Assembly: GCA_023512835.1 (NCBI GenBank)
Contig: CM042089.1
Span: forward strand, 19,472,438-19,536,437
Reading direction: 5' to 3'
Source: Taxillus chinensis
Lineage: Eukaryota; Streptophyta; Magnoliopsida; Santalales; Loranthaceae
DNA: 64,000 nucleotides
Shown: positions 49,601 to 62,048 of the stretch, in pieces
How positions within the stretch are numbered: position 1 is the first letter of the stretch
Layout of the letters: each line of letters opens with the position of its first letter
Position numbers and translations under genes: made by a program
Notes under the pieces: model-generated
The model's database searches: none
Seen by the model: the letters and a program-made list of their open reading frames with translations, nothing else
What the model was told of the DNA's origin: nothing

Positions 49601-49833
49601 TAGAAATTATTGATGGAAACAATGAAAGCTCGAAGGTTTTGTTTCTGGAGCGTGTAAATGGATTCACGAACATTTTCAAGGCTCCAGAAAGACACAGATA
49701 TATGAAGATAGCTGAGAATGAGTTTCCTAGGTTCTCCCATCAGATTCCTGCTGTGTTAGGGGAGATGAATGGCTGCATGGGAATCTCATGGGAGCTTGAT
49801 CCTGCATCCCTTCCAGGTGCTTCATCTTGCTGA
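46606..49833 (+). CDS. J-domain protein with two DUF3444 domains
   Basis: An uncut 1075-aa frame. Order: an N-terminal helical segment (about 1-60, ECNKEEAIRAKELAEKKM, typical of the family), a J-domain (about 66-130, HPD at 95-97) that should stimulate an Hsp70 partner, a CxxC...CxxC zinc-ribbon-like segment (about 190-212), a low-complexity linker (about 230-550) with basic stretches, then DUF3444 twice (about 557-760 and 882-1065). Each DUF3444 has the marks QVWA.Y, HPRKGDTWALF / YPRKGEVWALY and FSHQ. The intronless coding region is usual for this plant family. The function of DUF3444 is not established; nuclear location is plausible from basic stretches but unproven. The ATG at 46606 gives the family N-terminus MECNKEEA. 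I recall a DnaJ/DUF3444 gene beside DHQ-SDH in Arabidopsis too. Confidence 0.93.
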   Translation: MECNKEEAIRAKELAEKKMQTNDFIGAQRIGLKAKQLFPQLENISHLLAVCDVHCSSQKKVYGPDLDWYGILQVERMADEATIRKQYRKLALLLHPDKNKLAGAEAAFKLIGQANTVLSDRWKRSLYDMKVQVSVGTTLPKAPARQVNRNAPVRKQNGAPSVAKAQSTSANVHQQASSFANGQRTFWTRCDTCRTRYQYYRNVMNKILVCTICSKVFTAFELAAEGVPQAYSASQPVSLHQKDVPTGCGGTNSQSTFCRPTSGEGVQAAFSSKTAGSGPVLKTGRTDDVSSGTAGKRRSNESVDPLEFSRKTAGSESVLKTGSSSESDVGLASSCKERSNECAGQGGFSRKAAFSESVLKTGSTADFGLDFKSKVGKDENVHMGDQKEAFSVPKPDVEKCEKQGASGKANKKRGRKMVLESMESSGTASIDETEGDSIIQENGGLNSGHNGCYYPRRSSRKKCSVSYNETEDDNDFVNPPKVSKIDTSSNASEQGMKEGGFSHMMDGEEEIYQNENVPLGQNMQTAKSEATECRMKGEAEKFVCPDSQFSNFGKAEKCYAVGQIWAIYDWVDGMPRFYAHVKKVHSRGFKLKITWLEPHPYEQGEIAWVGVGLPVACGRYKLGHTQDTSDHDMFSHQVKFEKGNGRGSYMIHPRKGDTWALFKNWDMSWNSEPDNHKEFELEIVEVLEDFVEGAGVMVAYLDKVKGFVSLFQQTTREGAGSFKISPKEQFRFSHQIPSFRLSGRKIEGVPEGSFELDPAALNSIFTGVDQGISFPEKNYLQQDIDVRSQKDTYKESSSNCMAQDKSNEHVDAKDFSHLKAAASGSYETFHPCPADEETHVQRSNTSCNKSPKKTNIHPSLSSCGKISEVRFHNFDEARSKDKFELHQVWAVYCDLDGLPKAYVHIRKFESNPEFKLVVAMLEACSAGEEDEIVPVSCGLFKPGRKQTLAPTAFSHELKVDFKIKKFDIYPRKGEVWALYKDWRPKWMPPDLKNSLYDVVEIIDGNNESSKVLFLERVNGFTNIFKAPERHRYMKIAENEFPRFSHQIPAVLGEMNGCMGISWELDPASLPGASSC

Positions 49834-52748
49834 CAATGCAGTGGCTGGATATTGAATTATTCTCCTTAGACAATGGGTTCTATGTCATTAACTTTTTCTG
49901 AACTGTTTTCGGACAGGAGCTTCTGGGTAGAGTTAATGCTCCATGTAAAAATTGTGGGATTAGGCTAAACCAGTAAAAATATCAATTCAGCTTCAGCCTC
50001 CCTTTTTGACAGATTTTTTTTCCTTCTTCAGATTTATCGTGTCGAAGAAGGGGTGGCTTAACTGTTGTGACCATCCGGTACTTTTACGCTTTTTTTGTGT
50101 TAGTATACCATCTGCCTTTGACCTTACCATTTCATTGTGAAACATATGAATTGCATCTAGCTGTCGACCGTACACTTTCAGTTGTTGATTAATGTTTGAT
50201 TCGAGTGCATGTTCGTGCGTTTGGAGGGAGGGTTTTTGCTTAAAAACAAAAATCTTTTTGTACATATTTTTTATTTTAAAACTTAATCAATAAGGTATGG
50301 TGCTCTCTTTTAGAAAGAGAACCAATGAAGGTGAGAGAAAACGGGCGTAAGAAATTGGGCTCTATGAATTTGAATTTACTTCGGATTACAAAACTCAAAA
50401 ATTATAGGACTCACTTTCATTTAAGATGAAATTTGAGTCCTTATTCGTAATATGTGTACTAATTTTTTGCTCGGTGATTTTTGTATTTGAATCAAAAATT
50501 TCAGTTTGAAATGAGGAACGTAGTTATATATTTATTTTTAGAGTGCATTTAGTAAAATCGTTTGAATTATTCGCATTAAAGGTTTGTTAAAAACACGTTT
50601 GTTTTATATAAATTGAAGTTATAAAGGTACATTTAATTTTTATGCCTTCAAAAACAAAGGCAATTCAATATAAAAATAACCGGAAATAAAAATAATATAT
50701 GTATAAACATTTTAATTATTAGAGTGCATTTAGTAAAATCGTTTGAATTATTCGCATTAAAGGTTTGTTAAAAACACGTTTGTTTTATATAAATTGAAGT
50801 TATAAAGGTACATTTAATTTTTATGCCTTCAAAAACAAAGGCAATTCAATATAAAAATAACCGGAAATAAAAATAATATATGTATAAACATTTTAATTAT
50901 TAGAGTGCATTTAGTAAAATCGTTTGAATTATTCGCATTAAAGGTTTGTTAAAAACACGTTTGTTTTATATAAATTGAAATTATAAAGGTGCATTTAATG
51001 TTTATGCCTTCAAAAACAAAGGTAATTCAATATAAAAATAACCGGAAATAGACATAATATATGTATAAAGATTTTAAGGAGTGTTTTAAACTTACGTTTA
51101 TTTTATTTTGTTCTTAAATTTGAATTTGAAAAATCTATTTAATTAATTAAACTTAAATTATATTTTAGTAATTTTACTGATATATTACATTTTAAAAAAA
51201 ACCTGATCAATCATTTTTATTTAAATTATTAATTATTATTACTATTATGGGATGGCATGTGTCGTATTTTATTTTGACATTATTACTCGGTATATGGAAG
51301 ATAATAAAACTAATATCTTGTCTCATAAATTACCTATTAAACTATTCACCATGAATATTTATATCTAAATAAAAATCATAATTTTTATGAAGAAGTGTGT
51401 GTGAATAGTAATTATATATATATATATATATGTTCACAAAATATACATTAGTAATGACATTAATTAGAATGTATTAAATAATATAGCAAATATTAGATAG
51501 AAATAACATATAAAATATCATATATTAAATAAAATACTATTCTCCTATTCCATTAACAAATATTAGATACATGGTATCATATAATATATAGAATTTAGTA
51601 TATCTAATATTACTATATAATATACTCATAATAATATATTATATGGTATACATGTTAAATATTTTATTATAACACTGGAGCTGTCAAACTTCATTTTGTA
51701 CCAATTAGATATATATTTACATTTTAGCTTTCTTCATATATATTGTCTTTTTCTTCATTAATTTGTTGGGCCGTAAAGAAACAAAAAAATATTAATGCCA
51801 TGAAAAATCAAAATCAAATAGTATTTAACAGTAGTCAAATCTCTCTTAATTCTTTTCAATTGTCTATGAAACTCTCTCCCATTGTTTTTTTTTTTTATGA
51901 AAATTCCTCTTTTTGTTAACAATGTCTCCACCTCCACTCAATAAATTTCGTATGTTCCATGAGAGGGAGAAGGCTCCAGCTCTACAAAGGAGTGACCGTG
52001 TCTAGTACTGTTTCAGCAATTATACATTTCAATAGTTGCAGAGGGTGGTTAAAGACTTATCTTATCTTGGAGTGGTTCAACCGCTGCTAGATTTCAATCT
52101 CATAACCTCAAGAATATACCATCTCTTAACTTCAAGAATGCGTCATGGGCAATCATCATAAAAATGTGTCATTTTCCTAAATTTAAAACTATCACTAGCA
52201 AGGCGGCATCAAACAACTGATACAAATCACACCATTTTACTCTTAACTCTATGAATTCTTAATGAAATTAAGCATGGTCATTTCCCATGAGTAACTAACT
52301 TCCTTATTTTTCATTTGCAATTGATTTGGGGTCAATCCAATTTGTGTAGAATGGGTTATGAATTTTGCATGTTTCATTAAATAATTCTAGGTTTTGCAAC
52401 AGACCCACATAATTTTTCGCTTCTATCAGCACCATTTTTTTCCCACACTAAAAATCACATCAAAACTTATGTTTTAATGGTACAGATGGGATCTGTCAGA
52501 AACTCTATTGTTGCTAAGGGGACTCGGAGGAACAACCACTGGAGGGATTTGCCAAATAAACCTCACCGGCAAAATTGTTATTATATCTCTTCCCCCATGC
52601 AAATCAAAAATTCTCGCTGGGGATCATCACAGGCCATTCACCAATTTGCTTGGTTTCCTCTAAATATGGTCCCCTATGTACACCGTTGCTGAAACAACTC
52701 ATTCATAATGAAAGCAAAAATGCAGATTTCAAGGCATTGTTATGAAAT
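49834..52748. other. Convergent intergenic region between the DnaJ and ankyrin-TPR genes
   Basis: The first few hundred bases are probably the DnaJ 3' UTR. The middle holds the 3 x 181-bp array (listed separately) and AT-rich sequence. The last few hundred bases on the minus strand may be the ankyrin-TPR 3' UTR. The 71-codon plus-strand frame at 52477-52692 is not supported as a gene. Confidence 0.5.
50540..51078. repeat. Three-copy tandem repeat, 181-bp period
   Basis: The unit starting AGAGTGCATTTAGTAAAATC occurs at 50540, 50721 and 50902, exact period 181. Copies one and two look identical; copy three has a few substitutions and fades after 51077. No frame. The copy number may be under-represented in an assembly. 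Confidence 0.92.
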
Positions 52749-55700
52749 TTACTTCTTGTTCGTACCATGGAACTCCCTTCCAGCTTCAACAGCTCCCCTG
52801 TAGAGATGGCAAATCAAGAACAAAGAAACTAATAATCATCACCACAAAACAAAACAAAACAAAAAAGTTGGAACTAAAAAGTCTGTGATCAATACTTGAC
52901 AATATTGTAAATATCCACTTCAGTAAACATGCCTATGCAAAGTTTAAAATTCAAATGCATCTTGTCATGGTTGTTATTTTACAATATCATAAATATGTGG
53001 TAGCAAATTCTCTTCAACATATTCTCTATTTTCCCAAAAATAGTCAAACCTCCAAAAATGACTCCAATCAACTCTTCATTCAGTTAGTAGTAACAAGCTT
53101 GATTGGTGAGATAATAAAATTTTAGGAAATTACAAGCACTTATGAGCAAGATTGTCAAAATGTTGATTTTAGTCATAAAAGATTCCGATTCAACCTTGGC
53201 ATTTTCAGTCAAATCAATAACAAAATTAAAATCTTGTCAAACTGGGTGAAAATCTCGATTTTATCTTCATATTTTTATGATTTTAAGATTGTAATTAGTT
53301 AATTTTATATGTTCAACTCTAAATTCAATTTATTATTGTTTAATTTTAATTTCATATCATTTATTATACATTATATTATTATATATTATATTTAGTAAAA
53401 ACTCAATTTTACCAATTTAATTTTAGGATTCTGATTTTACCAGTCAAAACGAATTGGGTTAAACTCTCAATTTTATTTTTTTCCTAATTAACATATGAAA
53501 AACTATATAGCACCTCAGTTGTGCAATTTGTCGCTGCCAGTGCCATGACCTCTGTCTAGATATGAAATCCATGTCATCAAAAAGAGGAGACAACCTAATT
53601 TATCAAGATGAGAGATGTTCACTCATTTTTTTAAACTATGAATATCACCTTCACGAGTGATCCGGACTTGTGGCATTTCCTAACGTGAAAGGATATGCAA
53701 AGGCTCTTTTTTGTACTTGAATATATGTCAAGTCAACTGGACAGTTGGGAAAATGAATTAAATGTTAGTTGATTAGCTTTGAGGTGTACAATTTTTGTGC
53801 TACAAATTTAAGCCACTGAAAAGTGAAAACTGAGCTAAAAGAAGAATGTAACAGATAGGTTCAAGGAAGTTGAAACTATTTATTTGAGCAAGGCCCAGAT
53901 GACCAGATGAGTGACAATGTGACATTTTAAAAAGGGTGGAAATTGATGGAGCTCCATTGAAGGGGATTTCTTCAAAGCATTGAAATCTTTGCTACTTTTG
54001 AATCCATATAGTTCTATAATATTAGTTATGCATCCGGGAAGAAAAGGTTTTGTATGTCAACTATGCAGCAATTACTGATGAATAGTTTATATTCATTGGT
54101 AGAAAACTACAATGCATTTATAAGGGCACTCACACTAGCTTTTCAATCATTTTCTTTAAATTTACATATTTAAACTATTTTTTATTTTTTGATATAAATA
54201 TATACTGCAATAGATTTCCTAATATATCATTAAAATAATATTTAATATTATTTTTTATTTAATAATAAATTTTTTATAATTTAATATGAAATACAAGTAA
54301 AAGTTATAAAAAAACATAAAAGTGAGGGGTGAGAAATTTTTTATATGTAATTTAATAATTATAAAAAATAAACAGTCATTGTCAATACATTCAGAAATAC
54401 TATACAAATCCTATAGAAAAAGTTAAATATACAATTTTTAGTATGAAAATAATTTTATAACTATTAAAAAAAATTTCTTAAATAAAAAAAACACTCTTAT
54501 CCGCTATTAGTGCTTTAAGAGCCCTACGTATATTTTTCTTTATTTAAAAAAATAAAAATAAAAATTATTTCCACGGTAAAAGCCCTATATTTAACTTTCT
54601 CTAAGATTTGTATAGTGTTTTCCAATATATTAAAAAGTACTATTCACCCACGGTAAAAGCCCTTCTCTGTTTCACGCTTTTTGTAACTTTCACTTTTATT
54701 TCATATTAAATTATAAAAATAATAATTATTAAATAAAAAATAATATAAAATATTATTTTAATTACATAAAGAGCGATAAAAAAATCTATTGTGGTATAAT
54801 AAGAAAACAAAAAATAATTTAAATATATAAAAATAAGAAAAATAAGTGAGTATTTGCCATGACTGCCCAAAGAAGATATACTTCTTGTATAATGAGGGTG
54901 CAACTCCTTGCACATGCCCAATATAGAAAAGTGAAATTATTTGTATTTGTAATTTTGCATAAATAAACTAAAGCCACAGACGAACACAAAGCAAGTCAAT
55001 GAGGTGCTTGTCCTGCCAGTAGACAGGCTTAACCCTTGTCAACCTCATTAATAATCTATATACTTTGTAGCAGGCAGCTCCAGAGGAAAGGCCGGCAAAG
55101 GAATGCCTCAATAATGCCAGAGCGAAACTTGTGGTATAAATATAACTCGTAATGTCCAAAACAAGCTACGCAAAATTAACACCAGATAGAAGAGCTCAGC
55201 TTGATTCAAACCTGAAAGCATTTATGAGTTCCTTATTTTCAGGGTCAAGCTTCACACCCTCATAAAAAGCATTGGCTGCTTCATCAAATCTCTGTAACAG
55301 AAAAGGAAAGATATTGTAAATGTCATTGCCAACTTATACATCATACACATCAGTGTCTCAATTTCATTTGGGGGCAAGAAAGCATGCCTGCAATATTTGT
55401 AATGCTGCACCCTCCCTGTAGTAGGCCTTTGGCCAATCAGGTCTTAGTGCTCTGCACTCCCTTGCATCAGCAAGGGCCCGTTCACCCTGTCCAGAAAGGG
55501 CCCAGCAAAGACTTCTATTTGATAGTAAAGCTGGTTCAGTGGGGTCAAAATCAATGGCCTGCAGATTCATTACCATACAACTATTCAGTTAGAATTTAAA
55601 ACCCAAGAACAACAAAGACATCATAACGGCAATACTGTCCTACAAATTTCTTGATTCAGGCCCAGAAGTCTTAGAAAATTGTGCCCTGGGTGTGGGGAAA

Positions 55701-58700
55701 AAGTAATGAAGAAAGTAATACATCAGGCAATTTCAAAGTACAATTTAGTAATTTAAATGCGATTATTCGCTCGAGGTTTGAAAAACATTTCAGTGCTTCA
55801 AATTGGAAGCATCAATCCAATTTTGCACCTTCCTGGCTGCACAAAAATATATCAATGCAGGCATGGAAGTTGAAAACAGCATGGGAACTATTCCAGTCCA
55901 AAACATTCAGCATGTATGCCTAACCTTTCAAGAGTCATGACTGCTGATAAACATTCCAAACACCAGGTGTTTTCAAAGAAGTTTAATGTCTATCCTTCCC
56001 CTATGTCAAAACAAATTTCTATGTATATTCTTCAGGGTATCATAATAATATACAGACAATGGCCAATGACTAATCATCATAGTTATTAAAGGCGGTCCAC
56101 TAGGGCCTAGGCAAAAGGCACAAAAAAACACGGGTGGAAAGCCAAGCCCACATTTTTATAAAAATAATTCTAACATACTTAATTAGCTGTCAATAAAATA
56201 AATAAATCAATTTAAACATAAATAAGAAAATATTTTTAATTATATCAAACTATTCAAATATCAATCTGACAATACTTATAATAAAAAAAACATCACCATC
56301 ATTACACTTGTAACCCTCATCATCTTTCTTCTTTTATTCTTTTAGTAGTTACCCCTTCTTCATCATCTATTAGATTCGGCATTGATGTAGAATACTTTGA
56401 GCCCCTAAAAGTAGAAAAAGACTGCTCTTAGTGTGCTCCTTATGCCTAATGATGATCTTATATGAAGCCTACTATCACCAACTTCTATAACCCTAGCAAC
56501 AACACCCCATGCAAGGAATCATCATCTTTCTCATTAGACTTTCCATCCATTCACCCAACCAACAACTCATTAGACGCAAACAATGGAAGTTTTCAACTTA
56601 AGGCAGGGGACAATGGTTTTCCAAAAGGAAGGTATCAGAATAGTTTGAGCAACCCTTTTACCCTTTTTCTCAAGTTATCTTTTTGGCGAAGAACACTAAC
56701 TAGTGTTAGAAACGCGATAGCAAATCTGGTTAGGACAGGCCTAGCTAAGTCCCTTTGTTTTGTAAAGTACTTTATTATGTTTAACAAGCCTAGACAACCA
56801 TACATGTCTATTGATCTTTTCAATGTTCTGTTGATGTTAGATATCTTCTTAATGTCTTCTAAGTTTAAATCTATACAATGGAGTATGCAATGAGTAGTAT
56901 TTTGCTAATAACAATTTTCCTATTACAAGTTTCATATTTAGATTTCAATTTTAACCAAAAAAAAAAAAATAATTACATTATAAACTAACTACCTTATGAA
57001 TCTATTCATTAGAATTCATGATGAAATTAAAAATATAATATAACTAATTTTAAAATTTAATTGTTACACTATAATTTGAAGCACTATATGATATGATTTG
57101 AGTAACATTAGCATCCCCAATTTCCTCCACAAAAGAATTAAGCAATTCAAACACTCTTTCTCCAATCTTGTTATACTCAAAAGCAGCAATGAGCACAATA
57201 AACATGGTTTCATTGAAACAATTCACCAAAACATTTATCAAAATCCTTTCACACTTATTTTTCCAACCATTAGATATGATAGAACATCCATTCTTTACTC
57301 ATTCATTTCTATGACTTTTCAACATATTATTTGTATTGTGCAACTCTTTCTTCAAGAGAACTCTCACCTCATGATAACTAGGTGACTTCCTTCATATTTC
57401 ATATTGGCCAATGGACTTAACAGCAACCCTAAAACTATTTTAATTGACAGCATTAAATACTATCCGAGCATCGTACATTCACCTTGCAATGTAAAGGCAT
57501 GACTTGCCCCTTGCTTCTTTCTTGTAATACTCATTGATTGTTGTTTGTTTACCTTTCCCATCTTTTCTCCCTTTTACAACCAACTCAGGGTCAAGAGTAA
57601 AGAATGAATCTATTGATCCCTTTTACATTGATTTTTTTAATTTGAATTTTACTAACATGCTATTTTCTCATGAAATTACAACACTTTTACCTCATTGATC
57701 AATCTCTTACGAATCATCTTCATTTTTAGCAAAGTCAGCATCATCAAAGTCAAGCAACATAGTCATTTGGTTTTTTTCTACCTTCTTATTGGCAATGCAC
57801 TCTCTTATTTCTTCTTTCACGTGATTTGGACATTTCAGACATGCCTTTACAATGCTTGGCCGGATAAATAACTCCATTTGTCACAGTTGCAGTAACATGA
57901 GTCATTAGCCACTCAAAAAAAAGAAGTGCCTACGGCAGCATTGCAACAGGAGAAGAAGCAGAAAAAGTAAAAGGTGGCACAAAAAATTGAAAACAAAAAT
58001 CGTACTGCAGCTACAGCCGCAGAGAAAGAGAAGAAGAAGAAGAACCTAGCCAGAGAGAGGGGTTGCTGAGGGCACTCCAGCCAAGACCTGGGGCTGGAAC
58101 TGGTTCACTTGTTTCTTTTTTGCTTTTTCCTCTTTTTCTTTGCTCTTCTATTCTTTTTTATATTTAGGACTGAGGTCGCCTGCTCAGGTGCGCTTTTGTT
58201 GCACCTTACGTATGGGAGAAGAGCCCTAAAGGCGCTCTTGTAGGATTTTTGGATCTCGTCTCAACCCCAGCCCTGCACCCGCCTGTGCTTTGTGCCTAGA
58301 TGCAAGGGACGCTTTTCACAACTATGATTATGATTACCCCAACAGGTCATTAAAGAACCTTTCCACCACAATAATGTCGTAATCCTAAAAAAAATTAAAG
58401 TTGAGCTATACCCAGGCCCTGGCTTATGTCAGGTGAAGCCTTTACAATCACTAGAAAACAAGACACTCTAATCCCTCCCAAGAGGTTGTCCAGCGTAAAA
58501 AAAGCCATGCGATTAAGCAAAGGGGGATTTAAAATGCTATATGTGGCCAATGATCATCAATTTAGATGGCACCTTCCTTGCTCCTCCATCTTTGGAGTGA
58601 GAGGTCCAATCCCTACAAATTACCAATACACCTAGCAAACAAGTTATTTGTATTTCCCCCTTCCCCCTTCCTTCGCTTGCTAGCCTCCCTAGCACTGCAA

Positions 58701-61700
58701 TTATCATGGCTGTTACATTACACAATATCAAAAGATCATGAAGACAATAAAAAGTAATTGTCAATTGCTCAACAATTAAAGAGCACCTGGGTGTAAGCAT
58801 CAATAGCCAAATCATATTCTTTTCTTTTAAAATGATCACCCCCACGTGATTTTGCTTCCACGGATTTTTTCTTTGCCTCGGGTGTCACCTGGGTATGTTG
58901 CAGAACATTTATGAAAACATCAAATATAAAATTGATCTTTCCAACTATATATTTGAAGTAGCAAATTTCAAAGATTAAAGCAAATAACTATATATTTGGT
59001 TGTATGATGGTAGTATGTTAAACATTTGCAGAAAATATAATAACAATGAAAGAAAAATGATACAGTGAAACCAGCCCATTAAATTATCGGAACTTCAGGA
59101 CAGATGTTAAGATACTGGTAGGTAGCCAATCATTTTAGTTTGCTACAATAAATAAAACCACTAATCGATTAATATCATTTAAAAATATTCCAACTTAACA
59201 GTAAATTCCCAACTAAATTTATCTCCTCAAAATGTTTTCCCATCCAATATAAAATCTATGACAGCCTCATCATGGACAAACAAAACACATCTGGGGATCT
59301 ATACATTTCTAAAAATGTTTAGCAAAACACAAGAGAAGAAGAAAGAAATAGCAAGTGCAGTATTCAATAAATTATTTAAGTTGACAAGCTCACATAAAAT
59401 AAAAGAAAATAAATCTTAACACAGGCTAACATGTCACCTTTGGGAGATCATGCTTTGGTTCAGTGGTATCAACACTAGCTTCCTTCAATTTTATTGTTTT
59501 TTCCTGCAATATGTGCTTTTAAAAATGAAAACAAAAATATAAAAGCTCAACTGTGGAAACAGAAGTTGGGGAAAAAAAAAGTAGAATTGCAATAACAGCA
59601 TAACTGTTTTCATGAATGAAGGGACAAAGGCAATGCAACTGAAAGGAAATATCAGCAAAATGAAAATGCTCCAGACGATATTATAATTAGAACACTTCTT
59701 GCCATTTATGAAAGGAGTCCCAGGATAAGGAACAGCAAAGACCTTATCACACTTTGCATTTTCTTTCAAAGAAAGTATAGGTTTATTGTTCAATTTGAAG
59801 TAATAATGTAAAAATATATTTGACCTTTTAAATGCACTTGTCATTAGGTTTGCTTCTGTATTATTCTTCCCAATGAATGAGCAAATTATGTATCATAAAA
59901 AACTGTTTTGATTAAGATTCCATTCCTTGGTTCCTTAATTTTGCAAACAACACAGAACCATTTGCATATTACTAATCAACTTGAGACCATTTTGCCAGCA
60001 ACTTTTCTGCACTAGAGTTTTAAACTAGAGTGACTTCAATGTAATATATCAGTTTAATGGGTTTCGAGACTTTGGAGCTTAGACAATCATTTTGCTCGCA
60101 AAAATAGACTATAATCTACATTGCAAATATGAATTTATATTTTACATACACGTTAGTGATGTAAAAACCTCATTCAATAATTATCATTATACGTACAGAA
60201 CACCTAACGAAAGGTGTAAACATGCCTACCCATTTTCCAGCTACTTTACAACATATATTTCAACATAGCAAATTAATACCAGAATTACATCACTATTATA
60301 TGAGCACCATGGTTCCAGGTTCTTAAAATTCCCCTTTCCCGTGTACTCCATTCCAGTTCCAGATTGACACCCCCAGAAGATGGAGAAACGACACTGATCC
60401 TTTCAGCATTGTATAAGCTGGAAAGTTTTTCATAGTTTATAAATAAATAAAGATCAGGGGCAGAACCTGCTGCTCGTCAGCTTGGGACTCTCTATTTTCA
60501 AGTAGTCCATCTATGGTCCACTTCGCATCCATTTGCATTTGTGATGTCAAAGAGAAGAGAATCTCAACAGCTTCCCGGTTACCCCCTGAAGCTGCAACTT
60601 GTATTGGTTTCAAGCCATCCTATGACACCAAAGAATCATGTTTGATTCCATATAATCAATTAAAAATATGAATCCATAACTAGTTTCAGATTATTCTTCA
60701 AGAAAGACTAAACCATTTCTGTCACATCACATGGAAGTAGCACTGGATAGAATGAAACGACCTCGGTCAACAAATGAAAGTGAAATCAACAAAGCACACA
60801 TTGAGATTGCAAGTACAAGGCCCTTACATATGTAGATGTATATATACAATACAAAGGCTTCTTCACCTTACAAATGTCTATGCATGCATATGACTAGCAT
60901 GCATGGCAATATTCTGTACAAGAAAAAAAAGTAAGGTATTACTGCTTTACATTATTGTACTCGTATTAAATTCTAACCTTAAACATAGTAGAATAGCATG
61001 CAAGGGAACAATTTTTAGTTTTAAACTCATTAGGATAGCACCTGCTGTCATGCAAGTATCCTGATTTCCAAAAATTGAGGTCATGAAGGAACTAGGAATA
61101 TGCCCCAATCAGACCATACAGTAACGTGGCGAAATGGCAGGGCTAGTGATCAACCACCTGAAGGATTAAAAGTTTAACAGAGAAGTAGAACTTCAAATTT
61201 TATTTTAAAGGATACTTTTTGGTAATGTTTTCATATAGGAGAATGGATGCAAAGTTCACACGTCTGTATTTTCACAATTAGGCAGTAGACAATTTCAAGA
61301 TAAAGTAAGATGACAGCTTCTATAATTGAATCTTAGTTTCTCTAGGAAAATTTACAATTATACAAAAAAAAAAAAAATTCTAACCAGGGTATATGAAAAG
61401 CTATTTTTCTAACTTGATTAAAGAAAAAGAAGCTAAATTGAACCATATTAAATCACATGAATTGATAAATTGAATTCTTCAGAATTGTCATTACAAAAGG
61501 TTTGACAGACATTGTGTACATATTAGAAATCTTTGAGATAATTCCATTCTACTTTACCAGGGATCTATCAACTAGGCCACATCTCAATGGAACCATAAAT
61601 ATGTCAAATTTATTAATAGAAAGAGCCTTATATGCAGCACAACAAATCAAAAGTCCAAATAAATACCAACTAAAATCAATCTTTCTAAGAGACAACCCAA

Positions 61701-62016
61701 GTCATTACACCCCAAATTCAAATTCAAGACAACCCAACATAAACTTGCAAGTGTGTCCTAGATACCCTCAAATGATAGAGATGTTAATAGAATTATGATT
61801 TTGCAATCATCACCTCATCAACTGCATTAGGATCTGCTCCAGCTTTTAATAAGCAAGTTAAAATGTCTATGCTTCCAATATCAGCAGCAATATGCAAAGG
61901 AGTTGCTCCACCTGCCGTGACATTCACCTTAGCACCAGCCTATAAGAAAGAATATTGAGTTAGAGGCATAAGAAAGGAGGGTAGTGCCATGAAATAACAA
62001 CACTCAAAAGTAATAG

Positions 62017-62048
<32 letters not shown>

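Noticed and set aside
55196..55212. Stop at 55196 as the true end of the ankyrin-TPR protein
   Set aside because: The family C-terminus (AVEAGR.FHG) is found in phase at 52749-52797 behind a good acceptor, so the CAG|GT at 55212 is more likely a used donor. An alternative end is not excluded.
56462..56893. 143-codon plus-strand frame in the TPR10 intron
   Set aside because: It is antisense to the hAT transposase relic, whose segments make better sense on the minus strand.
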